Positions 9,831 through 21,064 of a stretch of DNA of 64,000 nt are shown here, piece after piece; position 1 is the first letter of the stretch, and the number at the start of each line of letters is the position of its first letter. Made by a program: the position numbers and the translations under genes. Under the pieces are notes generated by a model. It did no database searches. It saw only the letters and a program-made list of their open reading frames with translations, and was not told where the DNA came from. The DNA is taken from assembly GCA_963971575.1 (NCBI GenBank), contig OZ020616.1, forward strand, positions 6,468,924 through 6,532,923. Direction: 5' to 3'. The DNA comes from Liopterus haemorrhoidalis. Taxonomy: Eukaryota > Arthropoda > Insecta > Coleoptera > Dytiscidae.

Positions 9831-10308
9831 TATTTATTATCATTACTAAAATAATATTATTTAGGTGTTTGTATACCTACTTCAAAGAGATTTGATAATT
9901 TTAAAATAGTATTTAATGTATTTTTATCACGTCATCTGTTGTATAGTTTGTTCATTGTTTCAAGTGCGCGAGGGACTTTCTGTTTTCGTCTTCCCTAACT
10001 TTTCTCATCTTGTTTGTTGATTCGATCAAGGAAGTTCTTTCATTGATGTGCAAATTGTCTGAAATTCTAACATAAATTAGGTTAGGAGCGATGTTGTGAA
10101 TACAACTAAGCTTCCTATATAAACACTTGATGGAATAGTAATAGAACACTAAGGAAAACTTTATAAGACGTATCAGAGTTTATAGAAAAAAAGTTTTCAG
10201 AAAGGAAATTTGCAATTTTATTGCTACTTTACTAGTGTTTTCTTAGAATTCGTTTCTAGAACGTAGGACATAGAAACTGGAAATAGTGTATTATTTTATA
10301 TAACACAA
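9831..10308. other. Spacer with an open minus-strand stretch
   Basis: AT-rich. A minus-strand frame at 9952-10149 ends with a basic/acidic run (N-K-M-R-K-V-R-E-D-E-N-R-K), but no family was recognised. Nothing else was seen. Confidence 0.3.
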
Positions 10309-10311
10309 TTA

Positions 10312-10884
10312 GGCCGGGAGCTCATGACATTTTTGGTCTCCGGTTTCATACAGCATGCCTTTTGGAGGAGAGAATATTTACCCTGTGACAACAAAAAAGG
10401 GATGGTACTAAACCCCTGCACGCTTTCCGGTCATAGGGAAAATTGCATTTTCACTTGCACAAGATTTTTATGTTTTTCTCTGATTTAATATTGCTTGCCC
10501 TTTTGTCAAAAGAAAGTTATAACAAATTTAGTCTTTTAAGTCTTTTAATTATAGGCATGCTGTATGAAAACGCGGAAAATCATATTTTTTTATTACAAGA
10601 TCACATGACCGATTGAGCCCTTTGGGACCCTCCGAATCGCATGCATATATTTAAAAGACTTTAAATTTGTTATAACTTTCTTTTGATAAAAGGGCAAGCA
10701 ATATTAAATCAGAGAAAAGCACAAAAATTTTGTGTTTGAGTGGAAATGCAATTTTCCCTATGACCGGAAAGCGTGCAGGGATTTAGTACCATCCCTTTTT
10801 TGTTGTCACAGGGTAAATATTCTCTCCTCCAAAAGGCATGCTGTATGAAATCGGAGACCAAAAACTGTCATGAGCTCCCGGTCT
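10312..10884. mobile_element. Fold-back element with about 240-bp inverted arms
   Basis: The left arm begins GGCCGGGAGCTCATGACA at 10312. The right arm ends TGTCATGAGCTCCCGGTC near 10883. The arms match through the whole of 10312-10553 and 10642-10884 with scattered mismatches and enclose a loop of about 90 bases. Flanks read TTA on the left and TAA on the right, compatible with a TA duplication. There is no coding capacity. The transcript or single strand would form one long hairpin. Confidence 0.9.
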
Positions 10885-10886
10885 AA

Positions 10887-11118
10887 ATAGCTTAGATACA
10901 AAAATAAATTCAAATATTTAGGATTTACTATAAAAAAAATTCGGTCGCAGAAGAAAAAATGTATATGAAGAGTAAATTTTCACACATTTCATCTTATTTT
11001 CGGAAAGAGGGGGTAAAATAAAGACATTTATAAAACTATTTTCTGTTCCTTTTCTTTCAGTTGATATCACACGGTAAATTTTTAAAAAATAATAATTTTT
11101 TTCTTAAAAAATTTTGTT
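10887..11118. other. Short AT-rich spacer
   Basis: Nothing recognised between the fold-back element and the next family A copy. Confidence 0.4.
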
Positions 11119-11817
11119 AAGTGTGAATATTCACACATTTCAGGGTTTCGCAGGTATATAATAAGTGAAGGCGGCATGCTGAGTGTGTAGGACAAATTTT
11201 ACTTTGTAGTAATCATGGCAAAATGAACGTTATTTTTAAAATAATTTATCGTCTGTTAATCATATAATAAGACTGGTTATAAAATTAACGCTCTTAAAAA
11301 TTGAATGCAACATTTGTCAAAATATAACTAGAATTTTGACAAAATAATTTCAACATAATAAAAATGAAAAAAAAACTGAAAAAAATACTATTTCGGTTCA
11401 CACCAATATACATTACTTAGATTTTTTAGATTTTTTGTTTAAACCATCTGGGCTACAGGGTGTGGGACAAAATTTGTTTTGCACAATTTTGGCAAAAATC
11501 GCATCAAAATAATTTATTTTGCAAAAATAAAAATTTGAACGTTAATCCATGTACTAAGGGCTTTCATTTGATACCCTACTCAGAATTTTAAAAAAATATT
11601 TTTTCTTCGATGAGCATATTTTTGTTTATATTTTTAGGGGGATATGTTTTTTAGATGTTTTAGTATTTTTCCTATGTGCGGGTCAAAGAGTTGTATAAGC
11701 ATGCCAAATTTCAACTCTCTAGGTTTAGCCGTTTGGCTACAATTTTTACCGAACAGACAGACAGACGACAAAATGACGGTATAAGGGTTTTTTGATCATA
11801 CCTACAAACCCTAAAAA
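11119..11817 (-). mobile_element. Family A repeat copy A2, lacking the tRNA-like module
   Basis: The palindrome GTGTGAATATTCACAC lies at 11121-11136, the subterminal repeat AGGGTTTCGCAGGTA at 11142-11156 and its partner TACCTACAAACCCT at 11799-11812. The GTCT run is reduced to three units near 11753. The region corresponding to the tRNA-like module and about 100 bases beyond is missing between the A-rich tract near 11375 and the CGGTTCACACC motif near 11395. Otherwise the order of blocks is that of A1 in reverse. Confidence 0.85.
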
Positions 11818-11825
11818 TGAAATTA

Positions 11826-11930
11826 AAAAATCAGCTGTGGCCACCACAGGACCGACCGCCATCATAAAGCTTATTATATACCTGCGAAACCCTGAAATGT
11901 GTGAATATTCACAATTCACATCAATTTTTA
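11826..11930. repeat. Joined ends of family B and family A
   Basis: 11826-11870 is the hairpin end of family B (CAGCTGTGGCCACCACAG, then ACCGACCGCCATCA). At 11877-11925 it is followed immediately by the hairpin end of family A (ACCTGCGAAACCCT, then TGTGTGAATATTCACA). The interiors of both are missing, leaving two element ends back to back. Confidence 0.8.
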
Positions 11931-12092
11931 TTGTAATGAAATTTTGACAAATAATTTAAATTTGGTTTTAAAAAATTAAATGGTATCTCTTAACACAATT
12001 AAAATAACTATCAAAAAACTGTTGATTTTGATGAGATTACCGAAAAAATATTCCGAGACATCCATCATTCTGTTGACTTTTTACACTTATTA

Positions 12093-12150
12093 AATACCTA
12101 CAAAACCCTGAAATGTAGGAAAATTCATACTTCATATACATTTTTTTAAC
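12093..12150 (+). repeat. Family A hairpin-end fragment
   Basis: TACCTACAAAACCCTGAAAT followed by a degenerate palindrome. The rest of the element is absent. Confidence 0.7.
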
Positions 12151-12985
12151 AACTTAAGGATTTAAGGTCCCGCTTTGGAATCATCACTTTCTAATAAAGG
12201 ATGAGATGTTTTTAATATTTACGTACTCGTTTTTCCTTGTTATAAAAATATAGTATTTGTCTGTATTATTTCTAGTTGTCGATTTATCCCCATCATAACT
12301 GGTATAATAATTTAAAAAGTCAATTAACTATAATGAATATGAGAATACTGCAAGTATTAATAACCGCCAATTAATATGCAAAAATCACATGAGAATGCAT
12401 ATTACTTTAAATGTAATAGCTGCCAATTTCTATACGGCTGCACCTTGATTACTTACGCATGCTATTTAGATTTTTTGAAAGATGATACGTGCACTTCTTT
12501 GTTAATTCTGCATTTTTATGTTAATAGTCTGTTTATTACTATTACTTAATAATATAGAGAATAATTAAAAATAAACAACTGGCTATGAATAAGAATAATG
12601 TTTATCTTAGATCTCATTTGATGCTACACTGAAAATAGAAAAAAATAATGATGCTATGAATGAAATGAATGAGTAAATGAAGAGATAAATAAAAAATAAA
12701 TGAGTGAAGGAATGGTTAATGAGAGAATTATTGTATTGTACTCCGTTTACACAAGGAGTCAGGAACTTTTTTGAAACAGGAGTAATTCCAACAAAAACTA
12801 TAAAATTAAAATTTCAGCTTCAGTACTAGGTGTTATCTTAGTATCTTTGATGAAAGTTGAAACTGAAAATAAGCGCTTTTATAATTATATCAGTATTGAC
12901 AAAAAATCTAATTCTAAAAACATAAGATTTTTAAAACTCTATTATGTTTGCATGGCTATTTTGTTTGTGTGTACAACAATAAAAA
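12151..12985. other. Spacer, nothing recognised
   Basis: AT-rich with runs of GAATGAATGA-type imperfect repeats near 12640-12720. No transposon end or coding motif was seen. Confidence 0.4.
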
Positions 12986-12987
12986 AA

Positions 12988-13637
12988 ATCAGCTGTGGCC
13001 ACCACAGGACCGACCGCCATCATAAAGTACTTGTATAAAATACATTCTAGCAGCATAGTAGAAATAACTTGGCCTAATATTTTCTAACAGAGATATTATT
13101 TATCATGACCATGGAAACGCTACATGTAAGTATGAAAAAATTGAGAAAAGTTTTTCGTTTTACCAAAAATGTATGTATGGTATATCAACTTACTAAACAA
13201 CTTACAACTTACAACTTACAACTAAAAAAAATGTTTTCGAAATGTTTTTCTGTTGCTAAATATTCGCAAAAATATTAAAATCGACACGAGTAAACTCCCA
13301 TTTCTAGTCAACCGATTTTTACCAAAAGTTGTTCAACTTGTGCCATTGATGTTAAAAGCTTAAATATGCAGTTTCATAAAAATCCTTTTAGCCGAATTTG
13401 CTCTGCACGTGTACACAGACAGACATACGGACGGACGGACGGACAGACGGACGGACCGACAGACGGACGGACGGACAGACGAATGGGCAGACAAACCGAC
13501 AGACATCATGCTAAAAATAGTCAAAACGTTATGTAGGGACCTCAGTTTGTGGAGATGGATCGAAATCTCGAAATGTCAAACCGATTTTGACGATTATGAT
13601 CACAATGCCTCCCTTATATATGTTGGTGGTCTGTAAA
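12988..13637 (-). mobile_element. Family B repeat, complete copy B1 (Helentron-associated type)
   Basis: The hairpin CTGTGGCCACCACAG is at 12993-13007 and the subterminal repeat ACCGACCGCCAT at 13009-13020. The matching inverted motif GGTGGTCTGT is at 13625-13634, preceded by a (GACA/GACG)n run at 13418-13505. Strand is assigned so that the microsatellite lies at the 5' side and the hairpin at the 3' side, as in DINE-1-like elements. An ACACGAGTAAACTCCCATTT block and an ATGACCATGGAAACG block are shared by the other B copies. No protein is encoded. Confidence 0.8.
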
Positions 13638-13789
13638 TCTCGGAGTAGGATGTCTTCGGTCCGCGTGGTCCTTCTTATGTACTGTATTGCACTCCATTTT
13701 CGACTTCTAGGGAGGAATTCTTTCGAAAAGGGGAGTCAGCTTTTGTGCACTTTCCGTAAGTCCTGCACCTTTCCACGATACACCGATTT

Positions 13790-13880
13790 GGAGTAATGCA
13801 CATTAATGTGTACCGGAATAATACAATCGGAGGATTTTGAAAAATTATCGTTTTTTTATATTCTTTTTTGTTGAATGTTA
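13790..13880 (+). repeat. Family A internal fragment
   Basis: GTAATGCACATTAATGTGTA and the following ACCGGAATAATACAA block match the centre of family A (GTAATGTACATTGGTGTGAA...). Neither end is present. Confidence 0.6.
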
Positions 13881-14485
13881 AGTGAAATACTTCCATTAAA
13901 TGATTGATAAAAAATCAGCTGTGGCTGATCACCACAGGACCAACCACCATCACAAAGTACTTGCATAAAATATATTCTTTTCTAGCAGCAGAGTAGTTAT
14001 TATTGTAAAAGACAATAACGTAGTATATTACGTTAACAATTTCATAATGTGTATTTATAATTTACGATAACCATGGAAACGTACCTGCATACAAACAAAA
14101 AAATAAATAAAATGTCTCAGATAAAAGTTGTTAGTTATTGCTTTTATAGCAACTTTTTAATAATTTTTTTCTAAATATTTCTCTGTTTTGAAATATTCGC
14201 AAAAATCTTAAAACCGACACGAGTAAACTCCCATTTCTAGTTAACTGATTTTTACCAATAATTGATCAACTCGAGACATTGTTTCAAACGCTTAAATATG
14301 AAGTTTCATAAAAATTATTTTAGCCGAATTTACTCTGCACGTGTACACAGACCGATAGACAGACAGACAAACAGACAGACATCAGCTAAAAATAGTCAAA
14401 ACATTATGTAGGGATTCAATTCGTGGAGATCCATTGAAATCTCGAAATGTCAAAATCGGTATGATCACAATACCTGCCTTATATA

Positions 14486-15256
14486 CCGGGTGAATTATTT
14501 AAGGAGCAACATACATGTTTCACATATAATGTTAATGCAGTGAGTTATTTCATTTGCAACATAGCAAATTATGAAAGCAAGCTCATATCCATGGCAACAG
14601 ATATGCAATGGTGATTAGATATAAAAATGATTTGACATGATAAAGTTCCTAGACGGCTAAAAAATTGTAAATTAGAAACAATAAATTAATTTTTATTAGT
14701 TTCCCAGCAAACATTCAACTAACGGCCGAATGCTGGCAAACTGCTTTTATGCTGGTAAATTACTGGCACCAAAAGTAAGTGCAACGCCAGTATTAATAAT
14801 GTACTTCACATTTGTATTTCGCATTCCGCCTATACGAAGTACTTTACCAGCATTTTATAAGCACTCTTCTTCACTCATACTTTTTACTTAAAACCATCAG
14901 AAATAAATCTTGCAAGTAATGCGATTATTTTGCTGGGCCGGCAACTGATACATCAATGGGCCAGTAACGGCCACGGGGACACCGGGGTACTGGCCCATTA
15001 CTTTCAATGCCGGGGAGTATGTGCTTTACCAGTACTGGCCCGTATAAAAATGTTTGCTGGGTTGTTTATATTTACATACAAACAAAAATAATAATGTCCA
15101 TAGTAGCTAAGTCCAAAAAATATTTAAAAAAATAATATTTGTCTTTTCTATGGATACGAGAAGCATTTGTTTTATGGCTATGTTGCTTTTGAAATAACTC
15201 ACTTCCTTAACATTATATGTGAAACATGTATGTTGCTCCTTAAATAATTCACCCGG
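14486..15256. mobile_element. TA-duplicating MITE with about 80-bp terminal inverted repeats
   Basis: The ends CCGGGTGAATTATTTAAGGA and its inverse are flanked by TA at 14484-14485 and 15257-15258. The inverted match extends roughly 80 bases on each side with few differences (ACATACATGTTTCACATATA is on both arms). TA duplication points to the Tc1/mariner superfamily. No transposase is present. Confidence 0.92.
14703..15061. mobile_element. Inner MITE with CCCAGCAAACATT ends
   Basis: CCCAGCAAACATT at 14703 and AATGTTTGCTGGG ending at 15061 are perfect 13-bp inverted repeats. The interior repeats TGCTGG/CCAGTA motifs near both ends and is GC-richer than the host MITE. No clean target duplication could be read, so the superfamily is left open. 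Confidence 0.8.
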
Positions 15257-15271
15257 TATGTTGGCGGTCGG

Positions 15272-16670
15272 AAAAAAAGATTTTCTTAAAATTATTAAAG
15301 ATATATATATATTATATTTTATTTAAGATAAAATAGATAAATTTCCAATTGCATAAAAAAGTGCTGAACAATGTCAGCATTTGGAGGACCCTCTGTGAAC
15401 CTTCTTCTCTTGCTGGCTGTCTACAAAAACCTTTTATGTTCAAAAATTCACTCTGCGCACTAAATTTTTAAAAATGTGTAAATAATTTTAACATTCATAT
15501 CTATTTTCAGTCCAGATTTTCCATGATTTTTTATTTTTTGCTTTTTCGTATCCTATTAAGTAATATTCTGTAAAACAGATTTCAAAATCAGATTCCTTTT
15601 CGTTGTAAGAGAGTCTAAACTACTTTCCCTGATGTTAGTACGCGACTTGAATATAAGATGGCAGCAGCAATCTCGTTATCTTGGTTTTGTTGTTCCGCTT
15701 CTGTCCACGGATATAATATTAGGTTTGCATATTTCATGGAGCCACACATTGACGGCTACACTTGTACATTGTCTCTGTGTGTCTGTTACATCAACACTGA
15801 CTGCTTTATTTTCAAAAACTGGACAGATTTGTTCCAAACACGCGAATTGATGAATTGTGACACGATTATCATTTCACTATTACTAGATAATTGTTTGTCA
15901 ACCTGAAAATATATTTTCGCACAAATAAGTACGTCAGTTATCTTTACATCTTCAAGCTGTTAACATCTCATATTCAAATTCACTCTCAAATAAAAAATCA
16001 TTTAAAAACTCTAATATTGGCATTTTTTATTTAAATTCCTGTAGACATTATAATCCCACAACTACATTTGACTAATCTTTTTGCAATTTCCACATCTTCA
16101 TCCGGTAGTTACATACAATATATTCTCCGCAGTTCGCCATTGTTTTTCAAATCAAGTTTACAAAGTGGTAATAAAAGATGATGTATTCAAATATATTAAT
16201 TTCATACAGAAAAACTGTAATCCAAAATATTCGTCCAGCGTTTTAAAACTGCAATTTTTGCATATGATTTTTGGTGGTCCTGTATGATAAAGTTAAATAA
16301 AGGAAAATATAGATCTTGGGAAATATTTGTCTAAGATATTGTTTTGTCAAGTTCTGTCAAGTGTCCCCTTCTGAATTCCCCCTGGAGCGGTCCTGACTTA
16401 AAGTCGTAAGCGTGAATTTGGAAGTTTAACTTGTTTTAAATTTGAGGAGATGTAGGGAATTTTATTTTATTTAGTTTGGTACGTGTTGAAACTGGCAATT
16501 GTTTCTTATTAGATTTTCAGGTTTTCGGGGAAGATGGAATAAATGGAATAGTGTTATGCATTTATCTTTGTCCTCAATTTTATGACATTGTTTCATGAAT
16601 TCAGGAAATATTCTACAACAGCTTTTCAAGAAGTGTCCTGCAATTTTAAATATTTAAAACAAAATTTTAA
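15272..16670. other. Spacer, no supported feature
   Basis: AT-rich with a TA run near 15300. Two overlapping plus-strand frames (15632-15906) and a stretch open on the minus strand across the same bases have unremarkable composition and no recognised motif. No inverted repeat was found until the element starting at 16671. Confidence 0.3.
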
Positions 16671-17558
16671 CAATAGGGGATACGCATAAAATTTATATTT
16701 CCTTAAAACTAAATTTTTTTGATATGTTAATGTTAGTTATGTCACCTAACAAAACAAAAATAACATTTTAATTAATATTATAGCCAAATTTTTTAATTAA
16801 AATATTGTAAATTTGAAATAAGCCGACCACGGCGCGAAGGTTGCCGAGTAAATACGACTGAGACTGCTGGGGTTTGACGTCACAGATACAGACTAAACAT
16901 AATCTTTAGGTGTTTATATTGTATTGTTCGATAGTTTTGTATTTGTTTTTAAAAAATTTTTCACGCATTTATTATTAAAATAATTTATAAAATATATGTA
17001 GTCACATTAAAATGGTCTTACATAAAGTACTTTTTTCTGAAATATCGGTTTTATTTTGCCTCATAGCTTTCAGTCACAAATTTCGCCTTTTCTGTTGTTT
17101 TTCGCCATCAGGTAATGATATAAATTGTTTTTTTTTTAATTTCTAATTGAACTATTTGTGCACATCGGTACTAAACAATATTTTCGACTATGTTTCGAAG
17201 TACTGGGGCCTGGATCTTCCATATTTTATATATTTAAATATAAAATTTAATTCGGTAAACATGTATAAATTGTTTTTATAGAATTAAACTTTATTTTAAT
17301 TAAAATCACTCTAACTTTACATAACCTATAAAAGTTATCCAAGCAAATAAGTTCACGACTGGATAGGCTGTACGCAGTCCACTGGGTAGGCTAGTAGTGT
17401 ACGACGTCACACGTCGTTTTCGCGCGCTACATACATTTATGATTTATTTAAGCCTTTAAATTAGAAAAAAAAAAAAATGCAAAACTGTTTTTTATGCTTA
17501 TATGCAACAAGAGGAATATAATAAAATTATTTTAAAAAATCATGCCTATCCCCTATTG
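16671..17558. mobile_element. hAT-like MITE with CAATAGGGGATA ends
   Basis: CAATAGGGGATACGCAT at 16671 and its inverse ATGCCTATCCCCTATTG ending at 17558 differ at one position. The 8 flanking bases, AATTTTAA and TTTTTTAA, agree at 6 of 8, suggesting an old hAT-type duplication. The 888-bp interior has two GC-richer islands, near 16820-16880 and 17380-17430, each with GACGTCAC. No transposase was seen. Confidence 0.65.
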
Positions 17559-17985
17559 TTTTTTAATTTTTGACAGAAAATATAGTTATTTTTAAATCAT
17601 ATTTTGAATTACTTAATAGACATAATATAATATAATTTGGCTCCTACTTTCCTATAGTTCTTTTAATTTTTATTTATTTAAAATTTCTTTTATTGTCTTT
17701 GATAAAAAAATGTATTACATTGTGTAGAACATGTACAATAGTAATAGTTTATGCTTCTAGTATTACCCATATACTATTTACATAAATCTTGTTTTTACAA
17801 TTAACAATATTTAATTTTTTTTACAATGAGTGTTGAATAGTTCTTTTAATATTATCTGTCCATCTCGTAGCGGATCATTTGGGGTTATATTTGCTGGTTC
17901 AAGATCTATGCTCAGTACTGCTTTTTGTTCATCCACCAACGTTTCCTCCGAAGGTAGGAACAGCCAAATTTTAGAGTTATTATAT
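17559..17985. other. Spacer, nothing recognised
   Basis: AT-rich. No end motif or coding resemblance before the mariner homology begins at 17991. Confidence 0.4.
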
Positions 17986-17990
17986 ATTAG

Positions 17991-18903
17991 GATATTACTC
18001 GTGAAGGTTTTCGTTGGATGTTTTTTTTACGATTTTAGTAAAGGCTTAACTCAACAACAATGCATAGATTCGCTTCGTTCAACTTTTGGTAATGAAGCAC
18101 CATCAGAAAAGACTATTTACAATTGGTTTGCAGAATTTCGTCGTGATCGTGCGTCCGTCAGTGATGAATTTCGTGAATGTCGACCAAAAATCGATTGTGA
18201 TTCAAAAAAACATCGATGCTGTGCGCAAAATGATTGAAGAAGATCAGTATGTGACTCACCGTCAGATTGAGGCATCCTTTGGCATATCGCAGACTGCAAT
18301 ACATTCCGAAGCTCAAAAAAGGCTCGTGTTGATGCTAGAAAAATTCAACCTAGGCACTGCAGAATCCGTATACAACATCATTACAGGTGACGAAGCTTGG
18401 ATTTATTCATATGAATCGAAAACTAAGCAACAATCCACTGTTTGACCCAAACAGGGTTTCGGGTTTCGGTTCATCTTAGAAGACACTTCCAAAATGAACC
18501 GAAACCCACAAAATGTGTTCGTTCACGAAGCACTTGAAAATGATCGCTTGTTTCTTCGGTTGTAATGGATATGTTGCAACCATTCCTTTAGAGGATCGGA
18601 GAATACTTAATGCTGAATAGTATACAACAATTTGTTTGCCAGTAGTCATCGACAAAATCAGGAAAAACAACCAAAAACGTCGCATCATTCTTCATCATGA
18701 CAATGCAAACTCCAACACAGCACGTCATACAATTGATTATTTGAAGGAGAAAAACATCGAATTAATGTCTCATTACCCGTATCCACCTGATTTATCACCT
18801 AACGATTTTTTTGTTCCTGAATGTTAAACAAAAAATGCGTGGACACCGATTTTCATCACCACAAGAAGCTGTTGAAGCCTTCGAAAACCATGTTTTTGAG
18901 ATA
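17991..18903 (+). pseudogene. Mariner pseudogene, copy 1 of a three-copy group
   Basis: Homology begins one base after the ATG position of the sister copies. Readable parts are G-L-T-Q-Q-Q-C-I-D-S-L-R, F-A-E-F-R-R-D-R-A-S-V, I-T-G-D-E-A-W-I-Y-S-Y, L-H-H-D-N-A-N-S-N-T-A-R and Y-P-P-D-L-S-P-N-D-F-F. The Asp pair H-D-N and P-N-D is 34 residues apart, the mariner DD34D signature. A one-base insertion near 18025, a gap near 18305 and several stops kill it. It lacks its 5' repeat. At 18902 it is cut by the DD41D element and does not resume beyond it. Confidence 0.85.
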
Positions 18904-20213
18904 CAAGGTGTCTCAAAAGAAATTTTATATTTATTTAGCTTACTGCGTGAACGCAACGTATCCGAGGGGCGCGGGGGTTATGTCAATCGGTAGCCTGGCT
19001 CTTGGGAATTCAGTCGCTATGGAGCCTTTCTCGGGAGCAGACCGCGCGTTATGCGTGCGAGAGTTTTACAAAAACGGTGATTCGGCGACTGTAGCGCGTA
19101 GAAAATTCTGCAGTATTCGAGGTTTTCGCCACTTAAATGATGCGCCAAGCATTCCTCTCATTCTACATTGGGTTAAAAAGTTTGAAGAGACTGGTACAAC
19201 GCTGGATAAATCAAAATCCGGGCGACCTAGGTCATCAAGAACGGTAGAAAACGTGGAGAATGTTAATCAGTCTGTTCGTGACGACCCGAACCTTTCAATT
19301 CGGTAGCGCGAAAGTGCTTTAAATGTGCATAGATCATCATTACATCGCATTATGCACAAAGACCTAAAGCTGCACCCCTACAAAATTCAATTGGTGCAAG
19401 AATTAAAGCCCCAAGATGCCAGTCAGAGGGTTAATTTCGTAAATCAGGTGATTGAGCGATTTTCAACGTTTACCAACATTTTGTTTTCGGATGAAGCTCA
19501 TTTTCATCTTAATGGCCACGTAAATAAGCAGAACTGCCACTACTGGAGTGCAACGAATCCGAAACGCAAACATCAGAAACCCCTACATTCGCCTAAAGTG
19601 ACCGTATGGGCTGCGATGTCGGCGCGAGGAATTATCGGCCCTTACTTTTTTGAAGACGAAAGGGGGCGTGCAGTTACAGTGAATTCAGAGCGTTATGTGG
19701 AGATGTTAGACAACTTCTTGGTACCTGAACTGCAAAACTTTCCTGGCTATAACCAAAGAACATGGTTCCAACAGGACGGAGCAACTTCACACACGTCCAA
19801 TATGTCTCTGCCACGTGTTCGTGAAATTTTCTCAGGCAAATTGATCTCCCGGAGAGGTGACATAAATTGGCCTCCACGCAGTCCAGATTTAACCCCTATG
19901 GACTTTTTCCAATGGGGTTATCATAAATCTAAAGTTTACGCCAATAAACCGACTTCACTGGCGCATTTGAAAGAAAATATCCGTCACGAAATGGCAGCCA
20001 TCCCTGAGTCCACCTGCCGAGACGTCATAAGTAATTTTACTGTTCGATTAAATGAGTGCCGAGAACGCGAGGGTCTACATTTAGACAATATTATTTTTAA
20101 GAAATAAATCCCCAAAAAGTGTATTTTAATAATTAATAAACATTTTTTCTATATACGGCTTACTTTTTTTTTAATCGATCCACTAAATATAAAATTTATT
20201 TTGAGACAGATTG
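18904..20213 (+). mobile_element. DD41D (rosa-like) transposon, copy 1
   Basis: A 1310-bp element between TA at 18902-18903 and TA at 20214-20215. The left terminal repeat is identical over 30 bases to the intact copy at 42950-44259 and starts CAAGGTGTCTCAAAAG. The right one carries two substitutions. Total length and the offsets of start and stop codon equal those of the intact copy, so the two differ by substitutions only. Confidence 0.93.
19019..20107 (+). pseudogene. DD41D transposase with one internal stop
   Basis: Starts M-E-P-F-S-G-A-D-R-A and ends I-I-F-K-K, 1089 bases as in the intact copy. A single TAG at 19304-19306 replaces a Lys codon just after the second helix-turn-helix region begins. 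Everything else is open: F-S-D-E-A-H-F, W-F-Q-Q-D-G-A-T-S-H-T and P-P-R-S-P-D-L-T-P-M-D-F-F are all present, with 41 residues between the last two Asp. The G-R-P-R motif is intact here. One nonsense change makes this a recent casualty. Read-through or re-initiation at 19325 would give only the catalytic half. Confidence 0.92.
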
Positions 20214-20215
20214 TA

Positions 20216-21062
20216 TATTTCGGCGGTATATTGGCTTGTAAATTCTTGTGAACTATATATCAGTCGTTTCTTGTGTATAGTTTATTGTTTTATTTTATTT
20301 TGTTTCCAAATTGAAACATTAGTCTGCATAAAGCAACAATATTCTTTCTACAAACTATCAATAAGAATACAATTTACAACCAAATATCCTCTTCTTAGCA
20401 ATTTGAAACACCTCCAACTATAAACTACCCATCTCATTACTACTTAGTAAAATTTATATCATCAGTATTTCCAGTTACAACACAACATTGTGGAATGAAT
20501 GGAAATATCGTCCAATTGATCGTGGCGAGTGGGCGATTCCAGCGTCATCCACTTTACAAGCACTGTATTAAAATCTCAGATAAACATCGACCGATGCTGT
20601 ATTACAATTTATACGGTGTAAGACGGGTTTAGGGTATTCGTTTTTATTGTTGTTTATTAGACCAGTGTAAGTTCTGATTTTAAACAGAGAAGTATTTCAT
20701 GTAACATTTTATAACTTATCTCCATTTATACAAAAATTTGCAGATCGTAGATCGAAACAAGAGTTTCGCTAGAGCACGGTTTTTAACTTTTCTTTATCTT
20801 TCTTCTTCTGATCAACTTTAGAAATGTCAAAATTGAACAGGTCTACAAAATATATAAAAATAAATATTAAAAATATATAAAAATAAACTTAAAATAACGA
20901 ACATAAGATAGAAAACAACAGAAATTTTATTTTAAACTCGTCTAACCAAATGAAGGCACTATGGGATTTTACCAAAAAAGAAACCAAGGAAACTGCAAAT
21001 AACATAAATATCTCAAAGCTTACTCGAAACGTATATATATATATATATATTTTTTTTTAATG
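20216..21062. other. Spacer, nothing recognised
   Basis: AT-rich. It does not contain the missing 3' end of the mariner that the DD41D element entered. A (TA)n tract lies at about 21032-21050, directly before the next DD41D copy. Confidence 0.4.
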
Positions 21063-21064
21063 TA

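Larger units (their letters stand above)
13913..15271 (-). mobile_element. Family B repeat copy B2, split by a MITE
   Basis: Starts at AATCAGCTGTGGCTGATCACC with the B hairpin region, keeps the ACACGAGTAAACTCCC block and a short GACA run near 14357, and is interrupted at a TA at 14484-14485. It resumes at 15257 with TATGTTGGCGGTCGG, the B subterminal end. Removing the insert restores the standard B sequence CCTTATATGTTGG. Confidence 0.85.

Noticed and set aside
13409..13636. Basic D-R-R-T-D repeat frame
   Set aside because: It is a translation of the GACA/GACG microsatellite of family B.
15632..15906. Possible exon on either strand
   Set aside because: Open stretches exist on both strands, but there is no motif, no conserved splice context and no adjoining exon, so this is not supported as a gene.
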